From: Moringa oleifera
Taxonomy: Eukaryota > Streptophyta > Magnoliopsida > Brassicales > Moringaceae
DNA: 64,000 nucleotides
NCBI GenBank assembly: GCA_021397835.1
Contig: JAJFZO010000234.1
Location: 2,181,001-2,245,000, forward strand
Reading direction: 5' to 3'
Under the pieces are notes generated by a model. That model made no database searches. It was not told the DNA's origin and saw only the letters and a list, made by a program, of their open reading frames with translations. The position numbers were made by a program, and so were the translations under genes. How positions within the stretch are numbered: position 1 is the stretch's first letter; each line of letters starts with the position of its first letter. Of this stretch, positions 22,388 to 38,229 are shown one piece after another.

Positions 22388-25300
22388 ATGGACTCCGAGG
22401 ATGACATGCTCGATGCCAACGACGTCGAATCCGTGGATGATGATTTTTACAGCGGTGAGACCGGGGATGCCGACTACTACGACAGTGACGAGGCCGACAA
22501 CGACTACGGGTTCATCGAAGAGGATGCGGATGATTCCTATGCGATCGTGTCTCGACGCCTTCAGGTGATACTTCAATTCGACTTTCTCTTGCTTAATAAG
22601 CTATTGGCTTTCGCTTGCACCGTCTATGATGATGATATGAAAGTTTTCGACTTTTATCTTGTCCTATTTGTATACTGTTGATTGGTTGTTGAGAAAGTCG
22701 AGTAAAAGCAACAGAAAATGATCTTAATACTCTTCAGAGGTCATACGTGAAAGAAATCCTGTTTTGTTGCCGACATGGGCCTAGATTCATTAAGGGTTCG
22801 TTTGGTTGGTTGAAGAATTGGTGGAATGGAGGAGAATCTGACTGGATAGATTCTCTGTTGTATGTTTGTTGAGGTATTAAAGAGGTGGGCTTAATCAAGC
22901 TGAGTGGTAGTCTTTTCCTTAGTTGATTGAAGCTGCTGATTAGGTTAAGCCGTTGCATTTTCCATTTTAGCAGAGAATTTGTAGATTAAAAATGATTATT
23001 ATGTTTTCTGAACTTTCACATATGTATTAATGTATCTTTTGGGGAAAGAAACAGAAGGCATTTTGATGGTGGAGAAGCTCCTATCTATTGTTAAAGACTC
23101 CATATTGAAGATATGGTTAATGAGGATGTTCAATTGTAAATGAAGAGGGCATCATTGATTTTGTGGAGTTTCTATATTGTATCTAAACACATTAGACCAG
23201 GGTGGCACTTCTTTGGTGCTTTTGTAAAAAAATTACTTTTTTCTTATAAAAAAATTGTGGGTATCAATTTATCAATTCAGTGAGTGGTCAGTGAGGTGCA
23301 TCTGATGATATATTGGTACTGTCTATAGTCTACAGTAATCAGAGGGTTAGGTTAAATTTGCATCTTGTCTGCCATTTTCTATTTTGTCAATTTCAGTTCC
23401 ATACCTGGGCCATGATGTGTGCTATAGTTTTCCTGTACATTAATAATGTGTCACGTTAATCTGAACAAGTAGTCTTGGAGTTGATTGAAGGTATAATGTC
23501 ATTTTTTGCGCTAGTGCATCAGTGGTTAAGTTAGTGCTAGTTCAGTTGTTATCTTGCTTCATCTGGAAAATTTAGATAGTAAGAATATGATTTGATAATT
23601 TGCCTTAGATTTATCAAATTGTCTCATGTGTACTCAAGTATAGCCATATGGAAACAGGCCCTTTTGGTTTGATGGATTAAATATCAAGTTTACATAATTA
23701 TGTTAGAAATTGTTATTGATTTTGGGCACTCAAAAGTGTGATTCAATGTACTGTAAGGACATAGTTACTGCCTCTTATGTTGTTGGATATGTCTCTGAGG
23801 ATGAAAGTTAGTGATTTCCGCTGGTGTTGGTATATTTGTCATCTACATAGTCCTTATTTGTGCAATTCTTTTTAGGCCTTACAGGTACTTTGCGTCTTTG
23901 ATCCTTTTTTTTCCCCAAATTATTTTCTGTTTTTTGTTTGCTTTCCCTCCTCCATACTCTCATTAGTGGGGCATTTGGTTAGTGGAATCTTGAAGGATTC
24001 TCAAGAAACCTAACATGGAAAATTAAGCTTCTCCCCTTAGTTGGTGAATCCTTTTAGGGTTCTTGGGAAACTGAGTTTTCTGTAAGCAACAGTTTCCTGC
24101 TTTTCTCCTTTTTCACAGACTTTATATCCTGCTCCTCTACTTATTATCTTTTGCATTCTCCTTTCAACAACATTACCACTGTCTATGATGGTGATTGCTA
24201 TCATTCTCCCTTCACTAACATCCCTAACGCCATTGTCCCTGCCCCTGCCTTTCCTGTTGCCACCACCACGTACTTGGTGTTTTTTAAGCAATTGTCATCC
24301 AGATGAATTTCCTATTGTTTGAATTAAGATGTGTTATTGTGTTTTGTGGTTTTTCAAATGATTGATTACTAGAAAAATGTATGCAAATTTTAAGCTTCCA
24401 CACATGAGGTCAAATAATAAGACATGATTAACAAAAAGATGCGAAACTGGTGGTTGATTAATATGTTCTTAGTATTATTTTTTTAGAATCTTCAAATAAC
24501 ATTCATGTACTTGGTGTTTTTTAAGCAATGATCATCCATATGAATTTCCTATTATTTGAATTAAGATGTTTTGATGTGTTTTGTGGCTTCTTTTCAAATA
24601 ATTGATTACTAGAAAAACGTATGCAAATTTTAAGCTTCCATACATGCGTTCAAATAAGAAGACATGATTTAAAGAGAAGATGCAAAAATGATGGTTGATT
24701 AATATGTTCTTAGTAATATTTGATTAGTATAATAAGTTAAACTAATATAAGTTATATGAAAATGTATTTGAATATAGGGATTTTTTGGAAATGAGAACAA
24801 AAGTTGAACTATTTTCAGAAAAGTTATTGATGAAGCAAGCATGCTGAAATCCTATTAATCCGGGAATTTAGAATAGGATTCTCATGTCAAACCAAACACC
24901 TATAACTTCTTTATGTAGACATTTGATTCCCGAGTAAAGTTTTCTTGTGAATCCTAGAAAATGTGACCGTTTAGATCCCTTGAACCGAATGTTGCCTAAA
25001 TATTATGTTAGGTGAAAAAGAAAAATAGCAAAGGAATAATTCATCGTTAAATTTCTTCTTCATTCACGAAAGACCAACTAAACTAAAGTTTACATTCCAA
25101 AATGCTTTTGCTAGAGGGAGGCAAATTTTTGATGCAACCTTGATTGCAAATGAAGTGGTAGATCAATAACCTAAAAATGAGAAACAACTCACAAAACGAG
25201 ACAAGGTGTTATTTGTAAATTGGATATGGAGAATGCATTTGACCATGTGGCTTGGGAATTTATTCGTTACATGTTGAAAGAGGGTGGGATTCAGAGAAAG

Positions 25301-28300
25301 ATGGTCTAGTTGGATTTAAAGTTGTACATGAACGATATCCAGTGCAAGTGACAGCAATGAAGACTAAGCATGTGCTTTTTGTAATCCATAACCGTGTAAA
25401 ATAAGTGTGCTATGTACTAAAAATATTCTGTGTGTACTAAACGGTGCTATGAATCTACAGCTTTTGAGAAAGCTGCAGAAGACTCCAGTGTTAGCTAAAT
25501 GATTGTACTAAAAGTTAGTAGGTATTCTTTGCTTTGGTAAATTGAGGCCCATCAATTTCTTTTTGAAATCTTCTGGAGGTCCAAGGAAGGGAGGCTTATC
25601 TTCGTCGCTTCTTTTCATTTTAGTGATGGAAGCTCCTGATAGAATGGTAAATAGAGTGGTGCAAAATTGGCTTATGAAAGTTTTTAGAGTAGGGAGTGCG
25701 GAGGTGTTACATCTTCTTGTTGTTGATGACACCATCTTATTTTGTGAAGTAGAAGATGAGCATATGATCTATTTGAGGAGCATATTTCTTTGTTTGAAGC
25801 GATTGAAGATTAATTTGGGGAAGAGTGAGCTTATCCCTACTGGTGAAGGACTGGGCAGTGTTCTACATGTTAGAGTGTTGGGATGTAAGTTGAGGAGGCT
25901 TCCTATTCAATACCTAGGGCTGCTGTGGGGTGCAAAATTCAAGGAATTGACAGTGGTGGAGAGACTTGAGAATGAGCTATTGGCTTAGAAGTGGCAATAT
26001 CTATCAAAGGGAGGGAGACTTACTCCTAAGGCTTCCCTTAGGTGCAAAATTTAAGGAATTTATGATATAGAATCCTATGGTGGAGGGATTTGAGAAGAAG
26101 CAATCGGGTTGAGAGAGGCGATATCTGTCAAAAGGAGGGAGACTTACACTAAAAGGAGTACTCTTGCAAGTCTATCACTATGTTACATGTCATTGTTTCC
26201 AATTCCTAGAATGATTGCACTTAAATTGGTGCAATCGCAAAGAAGATTCTTGTGGGAAGGGGGGCAATGAATTTAAATATCATCTTGTAAAGTGGGATAT
26301 TCTTAAACAACCAGTACATTATGGGGACCTTGGGATTGAGTCTCTCTACTCCTTTAATAACGCTCTTTTAGGAAAATGGCTTTGGAGGTTCATGAAAGAG
26401 AAGGCAACCTTTTGAGAAGGGTGGTGGGAGCAAAGTATGGAACAAATGAAGGTGGATGGGTAACATCACTGACAAGAGACAACTGTGATACTGGTGTATG
26501 GAAGGCATTAGAATGGTTGGGAGGACTTCGAACCACTATTGGGTTACAAAGTTGGAAGGCAAGACACCACAAAATTTGGCAAGAATGGTGGTGTGAGTAT
26601 AAACCCCCTTGCGGAGGTCTTTCTGGGAATCTATTGGCTTGTATGTAATAAAGATGCATGGTTGAGCAAGTATATGTCATCGCAAGAGGGGGAGTTATCT
26701 TGGGATGTTGGCTTTAGGAGGGAAGTACATGATCAGGAAGTTGGGATGGTTGGGCAGTTTTTTGAACACATCTATGCCCAAAAACCAGATTTTGGTAGGG
26801 AGGATGTGCGGTCTTTTGGAGGGGAGATAAAGGGGGAAAGTTCTTGATAGGGTCTTTCTTCAAGTAAATTGTGGTTGCCCATAAGAGCGAGTTGAAGGAG
26901 TGGCTGCCATGGAAGTTAATTTGCAAGGTGGGTGCACCTCCGAAGGTGACTTTCTTCACTTGGGAGGCAACTTGGTTAAAGTTTTAACTTTGAAAAACTT
27001 GCAAAAGGTGGGGATTAAACTCTAGCCAATAGATGTTTCTTGTGCGAAGAGCAAATTGAGACAGTGGATCATATGTAGTCACAGAAAAATCATATTAATT
27101 TTAGCTGACAAAGACCATGCACGTGAAATGGTGATCATAGCTCCCCCCAAAAAATCCTTCCACGCAGGCACTGCATGCATAACAATTTACAATTACAAAC
27201 TTCATGCTTCTGCTGTTTGCTTCCTGTTAAAAACTTGACTTGACTGTGTGTGTGTGTGTATATATATATATTAGTAAGAAACAGAATGAGATTTATATTA
27301 ATTATAAAGGCACCAATGGGTTACCTCCCATTTCCATATAGTTAGTTTCTACTTAGAGATGAGGACATCTATAATCTCTATAAGGTCTTCATTATTTACA
27401 AAATAATTCCTTGTTCCACAGAACTTCAGAGTATGGATCCAACTACTCCTAACCAATATAAGAGGTGTCCCCCTTCAAAGTTCCTCCTATTCTTTTTCCC
27501 CTATACTAGCCAAAAGATCAAGAGAGAAATAAAGCAATGAGCTTTCTTCTACATTTGTCCGCTTTAATAACTGACAACACCTTCAATTCAACTGGCACTG
27601 AGCCATAGGCCACCCACTCTAGCCCCATGAAAGCAAGCACACCCTCCCACATTTGGCTAGACCACTTGCACCCTAACAGGTCTGGGGATGTATTGTTTTT
27701 TTGCTCCTTTGATGTTTAACATGTGCCTTTTTCCTGTTACAGCAAAGTTATATGGTTTTGAAGGAAGAAGATATACATCGACATCAAGAGGATGATATTA
27801 CAAGAGTCTCTACAGTTCTTTCAATATCAAGAGTTGCAGCTAGTATTTTACTTCGTCATTATCATTGGTAAAATCTTTAATCTTCAGTATTTGTCACCTG
27901 TCGTTGTTCAGATTTTATGTGCACTTTTTGCATGTTTTTGTTGGGCTTTTTTTTTTTTTTTTAAAAAAAAAAACTAGATGTACTGTCTTACACATCGTAT
28001 AACTGCAATCTGGATCTCTTCCAGTTCATGGTACAATTGTGCATGAAATCCCCATTTGGGGATCCCAGATTTCTTTTAGTAATCAGATACAAGAGGGCCT
28101 TCTAGCTTAAAAATGAAAAACACAACTTCAAGTTGCAAGCAAAGAAGAGTGTAGTTTGTTACTTATTTATGACTTTCTTCTAGACTACAATTAGCAACTT
28201 AACTATTTTTGTACAAATAACCTTTTTATTCAAATCATATTAAATACTGCTAGTCAATTCTAAAATTTATGCCTGCATTTATGCATGATAAACCAACCAA

Positions 28301-31300
28301 TCTTCCCATCATCTTCTATGCTGGATGATTAATGGACCATATTCCTGTGCCCATAGTGCAAACTGCCAAAGAACACCTTTTTTATGGGTATGAGCTTCCA
28401 TTTCAGTACTTGGTGGATTGTTGTTCAGGTTTCTGCTACGTAGAACTGTGCTGTGGCCACTTTTGCATGCTATATGTGTACATATCCACCTGTAGAATAT
28501 AATATTTTCTTGTATGTTGGTTTTCTGAAGAAATTTAGCATTGCAGGAGTGTTAGTAAAGTCCATGATGAATGGTTTGCTGATGAAGAAAGAGTTAGAAG
28601 AACTGTTGGCTTATTGGAGGAACCAGTTGTTCAACTTTCTAATGCTGGAGAGGTGAGCTCTTTAGATTACTCTGGGGTTATCATTGACCTTTTCTTACTA
28701 ATTTTTGTATTGGTGCATCATTACTAACATATAGTTTTTATGTTTAGCTTACTTGTGGGATCTGCTTTGAATCCTATCCTCATGATAAGATTACTTCAGC
28801 TGCTTGTGGTCATCCCTTCTGCTGTACATGCTGGAGAGGTTTGTTTTATGTGCCTTGTCTGATTGTGTTTCTCAATCTATCTGCTCTTCCCTTATGCTTT
28901 CAACAGAACTATGTGTAGAACTGGTGAATCACGGGCTACTTTTATATATACACCAATTTTTTGCCCTCTTTTGAATTTCCAGTGGTTATCTATTTAACCA
29001 TCTGCAAATAAAATTTTGTTGTCTTTGGATTTGCAGTTTTAAAGAAAATTTGTGCTTTGTTTTGATTGTTTTAATTATATTCATATGTTGAAAAGCCTTG
29101 GGCAATTGGGATGCTTTATCTGCAATTTTCATTTGGATATTTTCCTTTGCTATCCTTTTTGACATGATATTCTTAATGTTTTTTTTTTTTTTGGTGGTGG
29201 TTTGCATTCCATGTGCCATGGTAGGTTACATAAGCGCAACCATTAATGATGGTCCTGGATGTTTGACGCTGAGATGTCCCAATCCATCTTGTTGTGCTGC
29301 TGTTGGCCAAGATATGATCAATCGATTGGCTTCTAGTGAAGATAAGGAAAAGTATTCTCGTTATTTTCTTAGGTCTTACATCGAAGATAATAGGAAGGTA
29401 TTTTGGTATTCAAAAGACTGACTTTGCCATTACAGTGTGTGGAGTATATCATTTATTTTTGGTTTGCCTTTGCGCTTGCTCAAAACTGGGTTCTCAAAAG
29501 TTAGGCAAAGAAAGAAGTTTGTCTTACAGCTTCTTGACCCTGAAACTTAGACATGTAACTGCTTTGAGTTTGTATCCATCTCATGTAGTACTTTGATAAA
29601 TTTGTATATGCTCTTCCCTTTGTGTTTTACTTCTCTCTCATTTCAGAGGGGGTGCTTGTTTTTACAGACCTGCCTACTTAATTTCTTCATGTGTTTTTCT
29701 GTTTCTCCCCATTTCCCTCCTTTTATTTGATGGGACAAATTAAATTGTTTTTGTGAAAAAGTGTAAATTTGTTATGGTATATATATTTTTATAATATGTT
29801 GATATATTAATAATGATAAAGAAGAGGCTGGCTAAAATCTCTGTATGTTCTTGCTTGCATTTGGGGCTTCCATCTTTTTCTTGACTCCATTTAGATTGAA
29901 GATGTGGAGTTTAATACATTTTATCTCTTGCTGTTTTATCTGTATGCTGCTAATCCTTCTTTGGCATTTCAGCCAATGTTGCTTCATCATTTTCCTGTGC
30001 ATTGGTGATAATGTGCTGATATATCTTCTCTGGATGTGTTTTTATCTAAAATGTTGCTTGTTATTTCTTGTTCTATTTTGCTTGTAGTTCTCATGTTCCT
30101 ATGTCTTTTTCCATGTTTACTGCCAGACAAAGTGGTGTCCTGCTCCAGGATGTGAGTACGCCATTGATTTTACTGCTGGTAGTGGGAACTTTGATGTTTC
30201 ATGCCTCTGTTCCTATAGCTTTTGTTGGAACGTAAGCTTCTTGTGGTTGTTGAAAGTATTATAGTCTGAGATATTGAGGAAACTGTGTATTATGTGAGTA
30301 TTGCTAAGCTTTGTTGAATCTGAACTGCAGTGCACTGAGGAAGCTCACCGTCCAGTGGATTGTGGCACGGTTGCAAAGTGGATTCTGAAGAACAGTGCAG
30401 AATCTGAAAATATGAACTGGTACAGTGTTTATTTATGCATCTATTTTAGTTTGCTTGTGGTCTTCCATGAATTCTTTTCTTTATGTAATATTTACCATTA
30501 CAGCAGAATTGGGAATGTGTTATGTTATCACGTAACATTGTTCCCCCTTATGCCTGTTCTGTGAACCTGTGAACCATGCTCTGTGAAGTAATCCTTACTG
30601 AACTAGAAGCTTCTATTCTTCATGTTGCTATGATAGAGCAGATTTAGATATAGAATTTAGTTGCTGATTAATAAACCCTTTTTGGTGCACTATGCTAATT
30701 TGATATCTATTGACACTCAGGATACTAGCTAATTCGAAGCCTTGTCCAAAGTGCAAGCGGCCAATTGAGAAGAACCAAGGTTGCATGCATATGACATGCA
30801 CACCTCCTTGTAAATTTGAGTTTTGCTGGTAAGCCTTGAATCTGTTGTTGATTCCTCTTCTTCTTGCCTCTGTTCCTTAAAAGAGGATTTTGTTGTTAGA
30901 GTACCTTCAAAATTTTGCATACGATATTGATTGTTTGTTATGCTTAGATAGTTAATGAAAGTTTCTGATCAATGAAAGAGAAGAAGGATAGTTGGTGCAC
31001 AAACGTGTTATATGACTTACAATATATATACAAATGCAGGCTTTGTCTTGGTGCATGGTCAGATCACGGTGAAAGAACTGGTGGTTTTTATGCTTGTAAC
31101 CGGTATGAGGCAGCTAAGCAGGAAGGAGCAGTAAGGAACTAATACTTGTTTGATTATTTGTAGTTTATCTTGCTTGCTGCTCATGTGTTGTCATGTTTCG
31201 GATAGCTGACTTCTGGCCTGTGATTTATGATGATCATGTTGGTGCTTTTAGTATGATGAGGCTGAGAGGCGGAGAGAGATGGCGAAGAATTCTTTGGAGA

Positions 31301-34205
31301 GGTATACTCATTATTATGAACGCTGGGCTAGCAATCAATCGGTATGCAGAATCTCTGATGTCCCACATACCTTAGAGCTGTAAACTGTGTTGTGACGTTG
31401 TGTGAAAAATATGCACAAATTCAGTAATATCTCTATGTGGAAAATTGTCGTTCAGATATTCTGCCTAAAGCAGGAAAGCTTATTCTGTGCTAAGTAGGAA
31501 AACTGGTTTACAAATCGAAGGAAGATGCAAATAGTTAGAAAACTGAAATACTTATTTGCTATCTGCATTTAATCTCCATTAATCTTATACCAGTTTTTAA
31601 GGATGCTGTCAACAAATTGTTTCTTATGTTTCTTTGTTCTAGGTTATGATTTTTTGTTATAAATTGCTCATATTCTTTTTTCCTTTTTGTAAATTTACGA
31701 AATCCTGAGCTCTATCTTGGTTAGTTTCAAGATGGGTAATTGATGTCATGTCCTGATTGGCTTGAGGATGATTAGGTTGTTGAGTATAGGGTAGTAGAGG
31801 ATTTATGAGCTGTAGGTTCCCCTCCCCCAGCCTTTGATTATTAGTTTCTGTCTTAGAAAGTTATGGTTGGTACAAAGAGGGAAAATTTCTTCTACTGCAC
31901 CTGGGAAGAGCCATTATTTGCTAATTTGTTGCCGAGTACTTACACACACCTAAGCCTTTTCTTCAACCTATGTATGTGAAATGTAAAAATGGACTTTGTA
32001 AACATAATTGAATTTAGTGGTTTCAAAAATTTGTTTATAATAACCACTTACAAGAATCCAAATTTTGCAGTTGCAAATTACAGCAACTTCTATGTGAAAG
32101 TTCTAAGCTCATGTACATTGTGATATACCGACCATGGATATTGCATGTTTTTGTTACTGGCACTTAAACTATTGCTCTAGCTCTATCATTATTTTGCTTT
32201 TGTGAATCATGTACTATATTATATCTTCAAATAATCGGGATTCTTTCTGCCTCTGGCAGTCAAGGCAAAAAGCTCTTGCAGATTTGCAGCAAATGCAAGC
32301 TGTGCATGTAAGTGTTCCTTTTGTTGGCGTTAATTTGCATCTTTCTAACTAGTTTCTTTTTGAGTGTTTGTTTTTTTTTATCCCAGTGCTGTCTTGTCTG
32401 TCTCTTATTTTAGCAGTTATTTTGAATGTGTTTCTAAGCGATAAAATTCTTCTTCTATGCTTCCTGTTTGGCAAAATTGGTCGGTTCTCTTGAGACTTCA
32501 GAATAGAGCTTCTAATCACTTGCTTTATTTGCATTTGGTTCAGTTTAGATTTTGCATTTCTTCAAGACCTTTTACTTGAATGGAAAATGTATTCTGAAAG
32601 AAGAATGCACTGAAGTATTATGTTTAGAGCCTGCTTTTAAAATTCTGTATTGGACTTCATTTGATCACTTCATTTTAGATACCTTAGGGATGTTTCTTTA
32701 CTTCTCACCTAATCTTCACTAGGTACCATAAGGTGTTTTGCTGCCACTTAAATTTGTTTAACTTTAACAAGCTTCTTGACTTTTGCCAGCTTGAGAAGTT
32801 GAGTGACATACAATGCACGCCTGAGTCTCAGCTCAAGTTCATAACAGATGCCTGGCTTCAGGTAAGTGTTAACTTCGTTATGCTGATGCTTTTTATTGGG
32901 AATCAATAGGTAAATCTTGTTCTGTTATAATTCAACTTTTGCAGATAGTTGAGTGTAGGCGAGTTTTGAAGTGGACATATGCATATGGGTATTACCTACC
33001 TGAGCATGAGCATGCGAAGAGACAATTTTTTGAATACTTGCAAGGTATATTTATTTGTTGATATCGAAGAGCTGGGGGTGGGGGTGGGGGTGGGGGTGGG
33101 TTTACACCATAGTTATCTGTGCATTTTCAGTGTTTCTGTTTAGAGTATAACAACATTTGGTTGGTTTTTTATTTTCAGGTGAGGCTGAGTCTGGTTTGGA
33201 AAGGCTGCATCAATGTGCAGAGAAGGAATTACAACAGTTCCTCAATGCTGATGGCACATCAAAAGAGTTCAATGATTTCCGAACAAAGCTAGCTGGGCTG
33301 ACCAGGTACTCATTGTCTATAATATTTCTCTAGAACTGAATAAACATTTGGTTCTGTATGGAGCCATCTTTCTTCTTTCCTTATTATTGAAAGGATAGGA
33401 TTATGAAATTGTTTGGATGAGTAAACTGTAAACAACTTCTTGCTGCAGCTGTATGGAAGTAGATGAAATGTCATTTAAGCTATGTAAGCAGGTGACATAC
33501 CATTTAGGCTATTCTTGCTACCAAGAATACCTTGCTGACGTTGGGCCCCTTTTTAAAGGCCAGTTACTGTGGCCACAGGGTTTTTTCGTCCCAGTTACTG
33601 TGGGGTTGGTGTGGGGGTTGGGTTGTGTGGAGGAGGTGGTAATTTGAACCCATCTCCATAAAAGAAGAGGCAGTGAGGTGCCGATAGGACAGGATAGGAT
33701 TAACGCGGCATAAGTCTAGCCTTACAAGTATCCTTGATGGAGTAACAACTAAGATTGCGGTAAAGACTGGGAAAGATATGCCTTGGCTTGTCATGGACCT
33801 TCGTATTGGCTGTGTTTTCTGATGAGTTTATATATTGTCTAGATTTGCATACAAAGCTGCAAATTATTCTTTATTTAAGAGTAGTTCCTTAACGAAGTGT
33901 ATGTTTCTACTTACAAACTTGTGATAATCTGACTTTAGCACGTTTCAGTGGGTACATTGAAGCTGTCAACATCCATTCTGGTTTGAATTTCTTTTTATGT
34001 TTGTTGTGACAGTGTTACAAAAAACTACTTTGAGAATCTGGTCAGAGCTTTAGAGAATGGCCTGGCTGATGTGGACTCCCATGCGGCTTGCAGCAAGACA
34101 ACAGGCTCGAAAATGGTGGGAGGGGCTGCTAGCAAGGGGAGAGGTGGAAGGGGGAAGGGAAGTTCAAAAGCTGGGGGTTCTAGCAGAAACTCGGATGATA
34201 ACTAG
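22388..34205 (+). CDS. ARI7: ARIADNE-type RBR E3 ubiquitin ligase, 564 aa, 15 exons
   Basis: Coding exons are 22388-22564, 27743-27867, 28547-28652, 28748-28838, 29225-29397, 30127-30231, 30331-30419, 30721-30828, 31040-31130, 31252-31341, 32260-32307, 32790-32861, 32945-33044, 33179-33305 and 34013-34205 (TAG). All junctions are GT-AG and in phase, giving 564 residues, close to Arabidopsis ARI8 (567). The domain order is an acidic N-terminus (1-55), RING1 (C139, C142, C156, H158, C161, C164, C179, C184), IBR, and RING2 (C297, C300) with the predicted ubiquitin-accepting C310 in 'GCMHMTC'. The Ariadne domain follows, then a Gly/Ser/Lys-rich tail. RBR enzymes take ubiquitin from an E2 onto that cysteine before passing it to substrate, and the Ariadne domain is autoinhibitory. 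Intron 1 is 5.2 kb and holds a LINE remnant. ARI7 is preferred over ARI8 because the CPK24-like gene lies next to it. Confidence 0.95.
24271..24722 (+). repeat. Tandem duplication, 237 bp period, in ARIADNE intron 1
   Basis: Copy 1 starts at 24271 and copy 2 at 24508, both with TACTTGGTGTTTTTTAAGCA, GATTACTAGAAAAA(T/C)GTATG and TGGTTGATTAATATGTTC. They lie inside a 930-bp stretch (about 23968-24902) whose ends, GGGCATTTGGTT and the reverse complement AGGTGTTTGGTT, are weakly inverted. This could be a decayed hAT-like non-autonomous element, though no target duplication is evident. Confidence 0.7.
25130..27090 (+). mobile_element. LINE (L1-type) remnant in ARIADNE intron 1
   Basis: In broken frames on + it shows the order of a plant LINE reverse transcriptase: a '[14 protein letters not shown]'-like block (about 25220-25265), '[19 protein letters not shown]' (about 25572-25630), and '[12 protein letters not shown]' (about 25717-25750, the catalytic DD kept, usual F/A before it replaced). 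Then come '[12 protein letters not shown]' and 'YLGL-GAKFKE', '[14 protein letters not shown]' (about 26345-26395) and finally a zf-RVT-like '[14 protein letters not shown]' (about 27030-27075). Many stops and a local duplication (25930-26110) show long decay. It lies in sense orientation to the host gene. The endonuclease half is absent, as expected from 5' truncation. Confidence 0.75.
27100..27740. other. Intron 1 sequence after the LINE, including (GT)n(AT)n
   Basis: A GT/AT microsatellite at about 27246-27271 is followed by about 400 bp of fairly GC-balanced sequence with no intact frame. Part of it may be another retroelement piece on the minus strand, but I cannot identify it. Confidence 0.4.
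33074..33100 (+). other. Potential G-quadruplex in ARIADNE intron 13
   Basis: Four GGGGG runs each separated by a single T and followed by a fifth run of three G, on the coding strand of the 134-nt intron 33045-33178. Runs of this length with 1-nt loops are the strongest form of the G-quadruplex pattern, so the pre-mRNA could fold here, close to both splice sites. Confidence 0.7.
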
Positions 34206-34570
34206 TCTTGCCAGTATCTTATGAAATTTGGGGAATTCTTGGTATAGAATGTTTTGGGGCGCTGATTCTTCTGTCAAGAGGCTGTCAAACGTGTGTAGTT
34301 TGTATTCAAAACAGCCTCGTCCTTGCCTGTCAGTATTGGAGGAGGTAACAGTGAATGTGCGCTAATGTGTATATATATATATACATAGTTTACTGTTGGA
34401 GGACCTGCAACTTGCTTTTGTTGCCAGTAGCAATATAATTGTCATATGTTATCATCAGTAAATGCAAATATACCCCTGTTTGCTTATATAAGGATCTGGT
34501 GCTGAAACAACTCTTAGTAAACAAAACAAATGATTTGCAGCTGTTTATACCTGTCTCTTGAATGAATTGT

Positions 34571-34576
34571 AATAAA
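34571..34576 (+). terminator. Candidate poly(A) signal of the ARIADNE gene
   Basis: AATAAA in TGTAATAAATCTGC, 366 nt after the stop codon, with a T-rich stretch following. This gives a plausible 3' UTR of about 390 nt. Confidence 0.45.
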
Positions 34577-34619
34577 TCTGCTTGTCTCCGAATTTTCATG
34601 TCCTTTTGGTGTGATGTGG

Positions 34620-35259
34620 TCGATTGCCTTGTGCATTATTTTCAATCTGACTGAAGCATGATAATGCAAAGAAGTAATGTTAGGATTGTTTCATTTGTAA
34701 TAGCGGAATCAGGACAAGGGTTGTAATTTCAATTATCATTATTGGAAGATAAATTTTCCTAAGAATATTGTCATCGATAATATGTCTTGGTCTGTCCTGG
34801 AAGTAGTCAATGTGACAGCGTTCATCCACCTATCCCTCTTTATAGCCCAAAAAAGAGAAAAAATGAAAAAGGAAACAGTGAAAAATTAAAAACAAACCGA
34901 AATTAAATTGGGTACTCTGTACCATGCATGCATAGGCTCCATCTGCATGGATATCTCATCAAGTACAGCACTTTTTTGGTCACTGTTCATTTAATCATAT
35001 TCCTACATCAGCTAACTTTTTTTCTCATAAGCTAACCCGTACCCCACTTGAAGTAGGTGTACAGAAATTATGGTGGAATTCTATTCCTATGCATTTTGTA
35101 ATCTTGACATCAGTATTGGTTAATGAATTTATTCCTTTCTTGTCAAAAAAAAAAAAAACTCTACACAAGTGAAACAGTGAGAAAGCAAACGGCTTTACAT
35201 AGATTGAAATGCATTATATGAAGGTGCGTAGCCTGCGGGCTTACCTCTGGAAATAAATT
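34620..35259. other. Short space between two convergent genes
   Basis: No coding sequence. TTTATT at 35128-35133 reads AATAAA on the minus strand, about 130 nt past the kinase stop codon, and is a candidate poly(A) signal for that gene. A run of 13 A at about 35146-35158 follows it on the + strand. Confidence 0.5.
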
Positions 35260-37880
<2,621 letters not shown>

Positions 37881-38061
37881 GGGATGTTCTGTGAAATGAT
37901 GATATGGGTCTCTTCTGATTTCCTTTTTTCTCTTTCTTCTGATTAAACCTTGTATCCCATGGGAGAAATGAGAGAGAGACAGAGACACAGAGAGACAAAA
38001 AGAAGGTTTTGTTCGCTTCGTTTCTTTTCTATTTGGAGAGAGAAGAGAGGTGGGCAGGCAA

Positions 38062-38082
38062 AGAGAGAGAGAGAGAGAGAGG
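38062..38082 (-). promoter_or_regulatory. CT-repeat in the kinase gene leader
   Basis: GA repeat on +, that is CT repeat on the gene strand, about 180-200 nt before the start codon. A TTTATATAG word at 38223-38215 on the minus strand is a possible TATA box. Both sit where a plant 5' UTR with a pyrimidine patch is expected, but the start of transcription is not known. Confidence 0.4.
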
Positions 38083-38229
38083 AGTTGGAAAAGCAGTTAT
38101 TGGTTGATGTTGTTCCGTTTGTCCCGCCATTTTCTCTGAGGTCGCTGGACCCTTAATACGTCCTTTTAAGGAAAAAAGAAAACAATATCTTATACATTTG
38201 AATGATTTTGTTTACTATATAAACAAATG

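Noticed and set aside
22262..22681. Three overlapping open frames around ARIADNE exon 1
   Set aside because: Two are antisense or out-of-frame shadows. The third reads through the exon 1 donor at 22565 into the intron.
33453..33647. Open frame between ARIADNE exons 14 and 15 as an extra exon
   Set aside because: Exons 14 and 15 join in phase to give the expected family sequence. This stretch has no counterpart and lies within intron 14.
33580..33730. Possible tRNA-derived SINE in ARIADNE intron 14 (GGGTTCAAATT word on -)
   Set aside because: Only a weak B-box-like word was seen, with no A-box at the right spacing, no poly(A) tail and no target duplication.
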